Below, in pieces: positions 10,260 to 18,827 of a stretch of 59,520 nucleotides of DNA. How positions within the stretch are numbered: the stretch's first letter is position 1; every line of letters begins with the position of its first letter. This stretch comes from Deltaproteobacteria bacterium Ga0077550. Lineage in GTDB: Bacteria; Myxococcota_A; Polyangia; Nannocystales; Nannocystaceae. The position numbers and the translations under genes are program-made. The stretch spans positions 1 to 59,520 of the forward strand of contig LNFB01000239.1 in NCBI GenBank assembly GCA_001464385.1, read 5' to 3'. The notes under the pieces were generated by a model. The model ran no database searches. It had not been told where the DNA came from and saw only the letters and a program-made list of their open reading frames with translations.

Positions 10260-11705
10260 ATGCGCGGTCTCGTCGTCGGAGCGCTGGGGACGATCGTGAC
10301 GGCGTGCACGCCCGCGGGCGCCGCGGACGAGCACGCGTGGTCGCCCGACACGTCGAGCACCGGGCCCACGTCGACAGGTCGCGCGGAGGAGGACTCGGGC
10401 ACCGACGGCTCGAGCACCGCCGATGACTCCGATGCGTCGGGCGACACCGGCACCGACGGGACCACCGGCGATCCCCCCGAGCCCGCGGGCCCCGCCCGCT
10501 ACGGGCTGACCGTGCACTCCCCCATCACCGCCGATGTCGCAGCCTCGCTCGCGGCCATCCGCGCGGTCGACCCGGGCCTCGCCGACGACGTGTTCATGAA
10601 GGCCGGAGCCTCGAGCGACGTGAGCGTCGCGAACCTGCACTGCTTCGCCACCGACGAGATCGACCTCGGCGCCCACGCCGAGCTCGGCGCGACGCTCGAC
10701 GTGTTCCTCGCCGGTGACGCCGCCGGCACGACCCCGTTCGATCGCGACAGCCTCGCGACCGAGGCCGGCCGCACGGCGTCGTGGGCGATCGACGGCGACC
10801 CAGCGCCGCTCCAACTCGAGCTCGACGCGGTGGCCCCGAGCCTCGCGTTCATCCACTTCGGCACCAACGACATGGAGCTCGGCATCGACCCCGGCGCGGC
10901 GCTGCCGGGGTTCCACACCGCCCTCGCCGAGCTGCTCGATCGCCTCGAGCAGCGCGGCGTCGTCGCGATCGTCGTCGGTCTCACGCGTCGGGGCGACGAC
11001 CCCGACGCCGATCGCTGGATCGCGACCTACAACGCGGTGCTGCGGGCGATGGCGCAGCAGCGGCAGGTCCCGTTCGTCGACGCGCATCGGGCGATCGATC
11101 CCCTGCCCGGCCACGGCCTCGGGCCCGACGGCCTGCACCTCGAGTCGTCCCCCGACGGCGCCTGCATCTTCACCGAGGACGGGCTGCAGCACGGCTACAA
11201 CATGCGCAACCTGATCCAGCTCGAGGTGCTCGATCGCGTCACGGCGGCGCTCGACGAGGAGCCCCCCGACGCCGACGACGGGCTGCCGGTGCTCGACGGT
11301 TCCGGCACCGCGGCGCTCCCGTGGACGATCGACGCGCTCCCGTTCGTGCACGACGCCGACACCACCGACGCGGAGTCCCTCGTCGATGTCTACGACTGTG
11401 GTGCCAGCGACGAGAGCGGGCCCGAGCGCACGTACGCGCTGACGCTCACCGAGGACACCGCCGTGCGGATCGTCGCGCTCGATCGCGAGGGCGTGGACAT
11501 CGACGTCCATGTCATCTCGTCGCCCAGCAGCACCTGCACGGCGCGCGACGACGGGCTCGTGTCGGGCACGCTGGCGGCGGGAGCGTGGCGCATCGTCGTC
11601 GACACGTGGTCCGACGGCGCGATCGACTACCCCGGCCGCTTCGTGCTCGCGGTCGTGCCCTGCGAGGACGAGGATCCCGACTGCGCGGCCGCGCTCGGCG
11701 CATAG
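10260..11705 (+). CDS. SGNH/GDSL-family hydrolase lipoprotein
   Basis: 481 residues. The signal peptide ends in lipobox IVTAC with Cys16, followed by a Ser/Thr/Asp/Gly linker to about residue 80. The catalytic domain shows the SGNH blocks: nucleophile region KAGASSDVS, the Gly-x-Asn-Asp block in FGTNDMELG, and the Asp-x-x-His block in GPDGLHLE. This suggests an esterase or acetylhydrolase acting outside the cytoplasm. A second beta-sandwich (about residues 355-470, ERTYALTLTEDTAVRIVALD) resembles a bacterial pre-peptidase C-terminal domain and may bind carbohydrate. The substrate is unknown. The 3' end overlaps the convergent zinc-ribbon gene by 79 bp. Confidence 0.82.
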   Translation: MRGLVVGALGTIVTACTPAGAADEHAWSPDTSSTGPTSTGRAEEDSGTDGSSTADDSDASGDTGTDGTTGDPPEPAGPARYGLTVHSPITADVAASLAAIRAVDPGLADDVFMKAGASSDVSVANLHCFATDEIDLGAHAELGATLDVFLAGDAAGTTPFDRDSLATEAGRTASWAIDGDPAPLQLELDAVAPSLAFIHFGTNDMELGIDPGAALPGFHTALAELLDRLEQRGVVAIVVGLTRRGDDPDADRWIATYNAVLRAMAQQRQVPFVDAHRAIDPLPGHGLGPDGLHLESSPDGACIFTEDGLQHGYNMRNLIQLEVLDRVTAALDEEPPDADDGLPVLDGSGTAALPWTIDALPFVHDADTTDAESLVDVYDCGASDESGPERTYALTLTEDTAVRIVALDREGVDIDVHVISSPSSTCTARDDGLVSGTLAAGAWRIVVDTWSDGAIDYPGRFVLAVVPCEDEDPDCAAALGA

Positions 11706-12571
11706 CCGGGGTGCGCGGCCATGCTCGGCACGAGCTCGGGCGCCGGTCGCTCACAGCGGGCGAGCACCAGCACCGCCGCGACGAGCAGCGCGATCGCGAT
11801 CGCGACCTTGATCCGATCGAGCGGCGCGGCCCCGACGACCTTGCCGGTCGCGGCGTTGATCACCACGCGCCACGGCCGGTCCCGGTAGCGGAAGCTCCCG
11901 ATCCACAGCGGCAGCGCGTCGAGATCGGTGCGGACCTCGTGCAGACGCGCGGTGCCGCCAGCGTCGGACAGGCCGCGGTCGAGGGAGAGCGCGTGCAGAC
12001 GGTCGTCGACGAGCACGCCGTGGGCCACCGCGAGCGCGCCGGCCTCGCTCAGCGCCGGGACCTCGCACGGCACCTCGCGATCGCCGTCGGTCCACCGCCG
12101 CGTCGCCGCGGGGAAGGGTCGAAGCGCGGTGAGCTCGGCCAGGCTCACCGCCCCCGATGCGGGGACGATCGCCTCGGCGCGCCCGCGATCGATGCCGGTG
12201 CGCGGCCGCTTGCCGCTCGCGGTCGCCGCGGACACGAGCGCCGCCCAGTGGAGCTCGACGTCGGCGGCGACGCGCCACGCCGGGATCCACACCGCCTGCA
12301 CCGCCGCCTGGGCCTCGCGCAGGGCCTTGGGGCGCCACCACGACGCCCGCACCCAGCGACCGAACGCGGCCTGGGCGGCGGCCTCGTCGAGGACGAAGGG
12401 CAGCACCGCGTGGGGCGATGGCGGCGGCACGATTGCGGGCACCGGGCGCAGCGCGACCGCGGCACAAAACAGGCAGCGCACCAATGCATGCGTCGGGTCG
12501 TACGCGACCGCGCCGCCGCACTCGTCGCACTGCACGACGATCCAGTCCGACGAAGCCACGCCCGGCGTCAC
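11627..12571 (-). CDS. Zinc-ribbon membrane protein, unknown function
   Basis: 314 residues from GTG at 12571, whose GTG overlaps the upstream stop as GTGA; longer GTG starts exist at 12592. The N-terminus has a CxxC...CxxC zinc ribbon (VQCDECGGAVAYD, VRCLFCAA). A central alpha/beta region of about 200 residues follows, containing VWIPAWRVAADVELHWAAL and SFRYRDRPWRVVINAATGKV. A single C-terminal membrane segment (VAIAIALLVAAVLVLAR) and a short Ser-rich tail end the protein. It parallels the upstream neighbour in layout, and the two are probably translated together. The sentence-like block with a PxW motif followed by GTxxGxxxxR-type elements suggests distant paralogy. No function is assigned. 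Its tail overlaps the SGNH lipoprotein gene by 79 bp. Confidence 0.72.
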   Translation of the reverse strand: MTPGVASSDWIVVQCDECGGAVAYDPTHALVRCLFCAAVALRPVPAIVPPPSPHAVLPFVLDEAAAQAAFGRWVRASWWRPKALREAQAAVQAVWIPAWRVAADVELHWAALVSAATASGKRPRTGIDRGRAEAIVPASGAVSLAELTALRPFPAATRRWTDGDREVPCEVPALSEAGALAVAHGVLVDDRLHALSLDRGLSDAGGTARLHEVRTDLDALPLWIGSFRYRDRPWRVVINAATGKVVGAAPLDRIKVAIAIALLVAAVLVLARCERPAPELVPSMAAHPGYAPSAAAQSGSSSSQGTTASTKRPG

Positions 12572-13494
12572 GACCACGCCCCTCCCCACCACAGCAGCGC
12601 GAGGACGATCGCGGCGACCGTCATCGCGGCGAGCGAGACCTTCGCCGTCGAGATCGGCGGCCGCCCGACGCAGTCACCGCGCTGGCCGTGGACGAGCAGC
12701 CGATGCACGCGGCCGGCGTGGCGGTACGTGGCGACCCACACCGGCATGAGCACGACATCGAAGCCGCGGAGCGAGACCTCGCAATCGTGGGCGACGACGT
12801 CGTGGTGTTCGCCCGGCAGCACGTCCTTCGCCAGGCGGCGGAGCTCGGCGCGGCGGATCGTCGCGCGCGCGTCGGCGTCGAGCTCGGCGCGGGCCCGCGT
12901 CGGGAGCTCGGCCGCGAAGCCGGCCGCCAGCCGTGGGTCGAACCCGACGGCGAGTCCGAGGTCGAACCGGCCCAGGCGGGCGACCTCGGGCCCGGTCAGG
13001 GTCGTCGACGCGCACACGTGGTGGCCGTCGATCTCGCCGACCGCGGTCCCCTGCGCGTCGAACCACTCGGTCTCGCGCACGCGCCGCGTGACGGACTTGC
13101 CCTCGCGATCACGCGTCCGTTCGGTGCGCCACCAGTCGACGCCGATCCGCGCTCGCCACTTCGCCTGCGTGCTCGCGGCGTAGACGAAGTACGGCACGAG
13201 CACCCCGCGGAGCTCCTCGGGTCGCAGCTGGCCGGTGCGCGCCAAGAGGCGCACCGCCCGTGGGGCCCAGAACGCATCGGCGACGTGCGCGCGCAGCCGC
13301 TGCTGCGCCGCGCGGGCCGTGACGCGGAACGGCACCACGCGATCGACGGCCTGCGCCGTCGCGGCGTCGACGAGCCGCGAGCCGCACCAGGCACACGCGG
13401 TGGACAGCGCGGCCGCGTCGGCGACGAACGCGGCGCCGCACGACGGGCAGCGCGTCGCGGCGACGTTCGCGGGCGGGCGGTCCACGGTGGGCAT
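12568..13494 (-). CDS. Zinc-ribbon membrane protein, paralogue-like partner of the downstream gene
   Basis: 308 residues starting MPTVDRPPANVAATRCPSCG. The zinc ribbon is RCPSCGAAFV...CAWCGSRLV. The central region contains the sequence RGVLVPYFVYAASTQAKWRA and a WWRTERTRDREGKSVTRRVR segment, and later VVLMPVWVATYRHAGRVHRL. A C-terminal membrane segment (SLAAMTVAAIVLALLWWGG) makes it probably tail-anchored with the ribbon in the cytoplasm. The layout (ribbon, domain with a V-P-x-W/F-V strand, terminal TM) is the same as in the coupled downstream gene. It is divergent from the kinase-AAA-TPR gene with 132 bp between starts. The function is unknown. Confidence 0.75.
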   Translation of the reverse strand: MPTVDRPPANVAATRCPSCGAAFVADAAALSTACAWCGSRLVDAATAQAVDRVVPFRVTARAAQQRLRAHVADAFWAPRAVRLLARTGQLRPEELRGVLVPYFVYAASTQAKWRARIGVDWWRTERTRDREGKSVTRRVRETEWFDAQGTAVGEIDGHHVCASTTLTGPEVARLGRFDLGLAVGFDPRLAAGFAAELPTRARAELDADARATIRRAELRRLAKDVLPGEHHDVVAHDCEVSLRGFDVVLMPVWVATYRHAGRVHRLLVHGQRGDCVGRPPISTAKVSLAAMTVAAIVLALLWWGGAWS

Positions 13495-13516
13495 GATACG
13501 GCGAAGCGGCCAAGAT

Positions 13517-13553
13517 GCGCGGGGCCGCGCGGGGCCGCGCGGGGTCGCACGGG
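13517..13553. repeat. 10-bp GC tandem repeat in a divergent promoter region
   Basis: ggggccgcgc occurs at 13521-13530 and 13531-13540, preceded by gcgc and followed by a degenerate third copy (ggggtcgcac). The period is close to one helical turn. It lies between the starts of the zinc-ribbon gene and the kinase gene and may be a regulator-binding array or a simple repeat. Confidence 0.6.
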
Positions 13554-13626
13554 CCCCGGCGAGCGCGACGGGACCGAGGGGGCCCGGCGCCTATTCCGGA
13601 TCACGGTATCCTCCTGCGCGACGCCC

Positions 13627-16600
13627 ATGAGCCCGCCGCCCGACCGCGACCCCAACGGAGACGCCCCGGCTCCGGAGGCGACGTGGGGACGGCCCGCGGG
13701 CCGCGTCGCAACCGCGGACCCTGGGGTGACCGACTTCGGCGAGCGCTTCGCCGTCCACGAGTTCCTCGGCGCGGGCGCGCACGGGGCGGTGTACGAGGCC
13801 GAGGATCGCCTGCACGGCCGCCGCGTCGCGCTGAAGGCCCTGCTCGACGTCGACCCCGAGGAGATGGTCCGGTTCAAGCGCGAGTTCCGGGTCACGTCGC
13901 GCGTCGGCCACCCGAACCTCGTCGCGGTGCACGAGCTGTTCGTCGAGGGCGATCGCGCGTGGTTCACGATGGAGCTGGTGCACGGCACGGACTTCCTGTC
14001 GTGGGTCCGCAACGACCAGGGCTTCGACGAGCTGCGCCTGCGCGCGGCTCTCCACCAGCTCGCCCGCGGCCTCACGGCGCTCCACGCCTTCGACATCCTG
14101 CACCGCGATCTCAAGCCATCGAACGTGCTGGTCCGCGACGATGGTCACGTGGTGGTCGCCGACTTCGGGTTGGCCCGCGAGCTGTCCGCGACCAAGGCCG
14201 ATGGCGTCACGGGGACGCCCGCGTACATGTCCCCGGAGCAGGCCGCCGCGCTGCCGCTCGGCCCCGCGAGCGACTGGTACGGCCTCGGCGTCATGCTGTT
14301 CGAGGCGCTCACGGGCCATCGCCCCTACGACGACGCGACCGGCATCGGCCTGATGGTGGCCAAGCAGATCGGTGATCCCGGCGCGCCGTCGCGGCACGAG
14401 CCGTCGGTGCCGCCGGATCTCGATCGGCTGTGCGTCGATCTGCTGGCGCGCGACCCCACGGCACGACCGACCGGCGCCGAGGTCCTGCGCTGCCTCGCCC
14501 GGGCCCCGAGCGGCGCCCCGGCCGAGCCCGCGCCACCGTCGATCGGCGCCGAGTTCTTCGTCGGTCGCGACGCCGAGCTCGAGCGGCTCCACCAGGCGTT
14601 CGAGCGCGTGTGCAACGACGAGGTCGCCGTCGTCGCCGTCGTCGACGGCCGCTCCGGCACCGGCAAGAGCGCGCTGCTGCGGCGCTTCGCCAGCGACGTC
14701 ACCCACGAGCGCGCGACCGTCCTGTCGGGGCGCTGCTACGAGCGCGAGTCCGTGGCGTACAAGGGCCTCGACGAGCTCGTCGACGGACTGCGGGCCCATC
14801 TCATCGCGCGCGGCGGGATCATGGCGCTCGCCGGGGCCGGCGCGCTCGGCCGCGTGTTCGGGGTCCTGCGCGACGTGCCGGGCATCGGCGACGCACCGCC
14901 GCCGCGCACCGACGACCCCTTCGAGCTGCGCCGCCAGGCCGTCGACGCGCTGCGCGAGCTCCTGCGCCGCGTGAGCCTCGCCTCGCCCCTCGTGCTCGTC
15001 ATCGACGACCTGCAGTGGTGCGACGACGACACCGCGGGCCTCCTGCTCGAGCTGCTGCGGCCGTCGAACCGCCCGACGGCCCTCTTCATCGCCTGCCTGC
15101 GCACCGACGACGGCGCGCCCGAGCCCGAGGCGCCGGTGCAGCGACTCGCGCGGGGGCTCGACGACTTCGTCAGCGCGCTCGACGTCGAGCACATCACCCT
15201 CGGACCCATCGACGACGCGGACGCGGTAGCGATCGCGGCGTCGGTGCTGGGCGATCACCCGGACGCCGAGCGGCTCTCCGAGGCGATCGCCGCCGAGTGC
15301 GAGGGCAGCCCGCTGTTCGTCGCCGAGCTCGCGCGCCACGTCGCCGACGCCAGCCAGGGCGCCGATCGACCGTCGCGGCCGCGGCTCGAGACCCTGCTCG
15401 AGGCCCGCGTCGCGCGGCTCCCCGACGAGGCGCTCGCGGTGCTCGAGGTGGTCGCCGTCGCGGCGCGCCCGATCCCGCTGCGCCTCGCCTTCGGCGCCGC
15501 GGGCGTCCGCGCGCGGGGCCTCGAGGCGATGGCGATCCTCCGCGGTCACACCCTCGTCCGCACCGACGGCGCGAGCGAGGCGACGCCGGTCGAGTGCTAC
15601 CACGATCGGATCGCCATGCACGTGCGCGCGCGGATGGGCGCGGCCCACATCGCGGCCCGGCACCTGGCGCTCGCCACCGAGCTCGAGCGCGACATGGCCG
15701 ATCCCGAGACCATCGCGTTCCACTTCAAGGCCGCCGGACAGCCGCAGCGCGCGATCGCCTACGTGACCCAGGCCGCCGATCTCGCCGCGCAGACCCTCGC
15801 GCTGCACCGCGCGGCGCGACTGTACGGCGTGGCGCTCACGCTGCTCGACGCCCACGATCCGCGGCGGCACGCGGTGCAGGTGGCGCTCGCCGACACGCTC
15901 GCCCGCGATGGACGCGGCGCGATGGCGGCCGCCGCCTACGAAGTCGCGGCCCGCAGCGCCCCACCCGAGCTGGCGATCGAGCTCGAGCGCGCCGCCGCCG
16001 AGCAGCTCCTGCGCAGCGGTCGGGTCACCGAGGGCATCGCGGCCCTGCGCGCGGTGCTGTCGTCGATCGGCCTGCGCATGCCGTCGAGCCCGCGCTCCTC
16101 GGTCGCGGCGCTGCTGCTCGCGCGCGCCCGCATCCGCCTGCGCGGCCTCGCCTTCGACGAGCGCGCCGAGTCCGAGATCCCGCGCCAGCGCCTGCTCGAG
16201 ATCGACACCACGTGGACCGCTGCGACCGGTCTGCTGCAGTCGTCGGTGCTGCTCGGGCAGTACTTCCAGGCCCGCCACCTGCTGCTCGCGCTCGAGGGCG
16301 GCGAGCCGCGCCGCATCGCCCGCGCGCTCGGCCTCGAGACGCTGTACGTCGCCACCGGCGGCACCCACGACGCGCGCCACTGCGACGCGCTGCTCGAGCG
16401 CGTCGACGGCCTGTGCCGTCGCATCGACGATCCCCACGCGCGTGGGATCGCGGCGCTCGCGGCCGGCGCCGCCGACGTCTACCGCGGCCGCTTCGTCCGC
16501 GCGTGCGACCGGCTGCGCGACGCCGAGGAGATCCTCCGCACCGTCGACGGCAACCCGCAGTGGGAACTCTCGACCGCGCGCACCTTCATGGTGATGTCGT

Positions 16601-17343
16601 TGATGTACGTCGGCGAGCTCCGCGAGATGAGCCAGACGCTCGCGCGCTCGATCCGCGACGCGGTCGACCACGACGACCGCTACGGCGAGCTGATGCTCCG
16701 CGGCGCCTACGAGCCGCTGACGCTCCTGTTCGAGGATCGGATCGACGACGCGCGGGCCGTCGTCGCCGCGGTCGAGCGCGGCTGGCCAGAGGCGATCGAG
16801 ACGGCGACCTACCGCTACGTGCTCGCGCTCACCCGCTCGAGGATCGAGCGCTACTGCGGCAATGGGGTCGCCTCGCTCGCGGCGATCGACGAGCAGCTGC
16901 GGCCCATCGAGCGCTCGCTGATGCTGACCAAGCAGCCGCTGCGGATCTTCATGAGCCACGATCGGGGGTGCGCCGCGCTGGCGGCCGCGTTCTGCGAGCA
17001 AGGCCGCGCCCGCGCTCGGGCGCTGTCGACGGCGCGGGCCGAGGCCGATCGCCTGCTCGCCGAGCCGACGCCGTGGGGGCGGGCGATGGCGTTGCCGCTG
17101 GTCGCGTCGATCGAGGCCGCCTCCGGCCGCATCGAACTCGCGACGCGCACGCTCGACGCCGCCGAGCGGGCGTTCCTCGAGCAGGGCATGCGCGCGTACG
17201 CCATCGTGGTCGCGCTGCGCCGGGCCGAGCTCCGCGGCGCCTCTCGGGCGGCGGCCGAGGCGGCCACGAACCTGCGCGAGCTCGGCACGACGGCGCCCGA
17301 GGCCCTCGCGCGGCTCCTGCTGCCGCCCGTCGTCGGCTGGTAG
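13627..17343 (+). CDS. Ser/Thr kinase fused to AAA ATPase and TPR region
   Basis: 1238 residues. The N-terminal kinase domain has glycine loop GAGAHGAVYEAE, Lys70 in VALKAL, HRDLKPSNVL (His159), DFGLAREL and GTPAYMSPEQ. An AAA_16-like ATPase follows, with FVGRDAELERL, P-loop GRSGTGKS (residues 341-348) and Walker B LVLVIDDLQWCDDD near 460. The remaining 600 residues are helical and TPR-like. There is no transmembrane segment, so it should be cytoplasmic. This kinase-ATPase-TPR layout is known in myxobacteria and resembles large ATP-binding regulators. It heads a same-strand run with the membrane zinc-ribbon protein and the FHA fusion. A signalling role with the FHA protein as phospho-reader is inference from adjacency. 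Confidence 0.92.
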   Translation: MSPPPDRDPNGDAPAPEATWGRPAGRVATADPGVTDFGERFAVHEFLGAGAHGAVYEAEDRLHGRRVALKALLDVDPEEMVRFKREFRVTSRVGHPNLVAVHELFVEGDRAWFTMELVHGTDFLSWVRNDQGFDELRLRAALHQLARGLTALHAFDILHRDLKPSNVLVRDDGHVVVADFGLARELSATKADGVTGTPAYMSPEQAAALPLGPASDWYGLGVMLFEALTGHRPYDDATGIGLMVAKQIGDPGAPSRHEPSVPPDLDRLCVDLLARDPTARPTGAEVLRCLARAPSGAPAEPAPPSIGAEFFVGRDAELERLHQAFERVCNDEVAVVAVVDGRSGTGKSALLRRFASDVTHERATVLSGRCYERESVAYKGLDELVDGLRAHLIARGGIMALAGAGALGRVFGVLRDVPGIGDAPPPRTDDPFELRRQAVDALRELLRRVSLASPLVLVIDDLQWCDDDTAGLLLELLRPSNRPTALFIACLRTDDGAPEPEAPVQRLARGLDDFVSALDVEHITLGPIDDADAVAIAASVLGDHPDAERLSEAIAAECEGSPLFVAELARHVADASQGADRPSRPRLETLLEARVARLPDEALAVLEVVAVAARPIPLRLAFGAAGVRARGLEAMAILRGHTLVRTDGASEATPVECYHDRIAMHVRARMGAAHIAARHLALATELERDMADPETIAFHFKAAGQPQRAIAYVTQAADLAAQTLALHRAARLYGVALTLLDAHDPRRHAVQVALADTLARDGRGAMAAAAYEVAARSAPPELAIELERAAAEQLLRSGRVTEGIAALRAVLSSIGLRMPSSPRSSVAALLLARARIRLRGLAFDERAESEIPRQRLLEIDTTWTAATGLLQSSVLLGQYFQARHLLLALEGGEPRRIARALGLETLYVATGGTHDARHCDALLERVDGLCRRIDDPHARGIAALAAGAADVYRGRFVRACDRLRDAEEILRTVDGNPQWELSTARTFMVMSLMYVGELREMSQTLARSIRDAVDHDDRYGELMLRGAYEPLTLLFEDRIDDARAVVAAVERGWPEAIETATYRYVLALTRSRIERYCGNGVASLAAIDEQLRPIERSLMLTKQPLRIFMSHDRGCAALAAAFCEQGRARARALSTARAEADRLLAEPTPWGRAMALPLVASIEAASGRIELATRTLDAAERAFLEQGMRAYAIVVALRRAELRGASRAAAEAATNLRELGTTAPEALARLLLPPVVGW

Positions 17344-17401
17344 CCGCGCGTTGCCGCGCCGTCGGATCACCCCGGCGGCCGTGATACACCGCGGTTCGCC
17401 C

Positions 17402-18694
17402 ATGGCCGACGACGCCGACGAGCTGCTGCTGCCCGACGCCGACGAGCGCGAGGCGATCCTCGACGCGCTCGCGGGGCTCGTGCACCGCCGCGGCTACGAG
17501 CACCTCGCGCTCGCGCCGCTGGTCGAGCCGGACGAGCGTCACTTCCCCGATCGCTGGGCGGGCGGCGAGGCCAGCGTGCGCCGCGTCGTGCAGCGCCTAC
17601 TCGTCTACGCCGACCTCGAGGCGCTCGAGCCCGTCGTCGAGGTCGAGGACGACGTCGGCCTCGGACCGATGGCGCCCGTGGGCGTCGGCTCGCCGGGGTG
17701 GTTCCACAAGCTCGACGCGGGGCGACCGGTGATCCGCGTGCGGGAGTCGAGCCTGCGTGATCCGTTCGTGCTGGTGCCCGCGCTCGCGCGCGCGGTCGCG
17801 GCGGCCTTCCGCGCCCACCACGGGCTCGCGGTCCGCGAGCCGCTGATGGAGGAGCGCTTCGTCGATCTCACCGCCGTGTACCTCGGCTTCGGGTTGATCA
17901 CGCTGCCCGCCCTCGTCCGCCACCACACGTCCCGCGCCGGGGCGCGGGTCCGCAGCGCGGTGTCGCGGGTCGGCGCCGTCGAGCCCCGCGCGCTGTCGTT
18001 CGCGCTCGCGGTCGTGCTCGCGATCCGCGGCACCGATGATCGGCGGCGCAAGGCGATCGCTGCGCTCGTCGGGGACAACCCCGCGGCGTTCATCGCCGCC
18101 GCCACCGCGTGGCTCGGCACGCTGTCGCCGCCGCTGGCGGATCGGCTCGGCATCCCGCCGCGCGCGTCGTGGCCCGAGCCGCCGGCGCTGTCGATGCTCA
18201 CCGCGCCGCTGCCCGACGATGGCCCCGCGATGTCGCAGGAGCAGCGCCGCGACGAGGACAAGGGCGTCGTCGGCATGAACGCGGGCAAGCCGGTGTTCCG
18301 GGTCGAGCGCAGCAAGGCCCTGCGCATGGCCAAGCTGCTCGGGCTGCCGGTGCTGCTGCTCGGCATGCTCTTCGGTCGCGCCCAGCTCGCGGGCGGCGGC
18401 GGCGGCATGGGCATCGAGATCGAGATGTGGAAGGCCAGCCTGCTCGCCGGCGGGCTCGCGCTGGTCGGGCTCGTCATCGGCCGCATGCTCCCGGACGCGC
18501 GCTGCTCCGAGCCGCGCTGCGGCGAGTCGCTCACCGCCGACCAGACGACGTGTCCGCGCTGCGGTGGTCGCATCGCGGGCGTGATCCACCACCCCCGCGA
18601 ACGACTCGCGGCCGAGGACGCCCTCGCGCGCCGATCGATCGTCGCCGGCGATGCCGACACCACCGCACCGTCGACGTCGACCTCCGAGCCCTGA
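17402..18694 (+). CDS. Membrane protein with C-terminal zinc ribbon, unknown function
   Basis: 430 residues from ATG at 17402. The first 280 residues are soluble and helical. They include ERHFPDRWAGGEASVRRVVQ and a segment PVIRVRESSLRDPFVLVPAL that looks like part of a metal-independent domain I do not recognise. Two membrane segments follow (LLGLPVLLLGMLFGRAQLAG and ASLLAGGLALVGLVIGRML). A zinc ribbon then follows (RCSEPRCGESLTADQTTCPRCG), and a short acidic tail ends the protein. It sits 58 nt after the kinase and 133 nt before the FHA fusion on the same strand, so a functional link with phospho-signalling is plausible but unproven. Confidence 0.72.
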   Translation: MADDADELLLPDADEREAILDALAGLVHRRGYEHLALAPLVEPDERHFPDRWAGGEASVRRVVQRLLVYADLEALEPVVEVEDDVGLGPMAPVGVGSPGWFHKLDAGRPVIRVRESSLRDPFVLVPALARAVAAAFRAHHGLAVREPLMEERFVDLTAVYLGFGLITLPALVRHHTSRAGARVRSAVSRVGAVEPRALSFALAVVLAIRGTDDRRRKAIAALVGDNPAAFIAAATAWLGTLSPPLADRLGIPPRASWPEPPALSMLTAPLPDDGPAMSQEQRRDEDKGVVGMNAGKPVFRVERSKALRMAKLLGLPVLLLGMLFGRAQLAGGGGGMGIEIEMWKASLLAGGLALVGLVIGRMLPDARCSEPRCGESLTADQTTCPRCGGRIAGVIHHPRERLAAEDALARRSIVAGDADTTAPSTSTSEP

Positions 18695-18827
18695 ACCCAC
18701 ACACGGACGCCACACGCGACCAGACCGGATCCACCGCGTCGCGCGTTGCAGGCGGGTCGATGCCCGACTCGGTTGGCTTGCGCGCCCCGCGGTGCCCTGG
18801 GATACTCGGGCAACAGCTCGGATCTGC

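Noticed and set aside
13591..17403. A 1270-residue open frame antisense to the kinase-AAA-TPR gene
   Set aside because: It is Arg/Ala/Gly/Glu-rich with no domain, signal or codon logic, and is the expected mirror of a GC-rich gene. The plus strand carries clear kinase and ATPase motifs.
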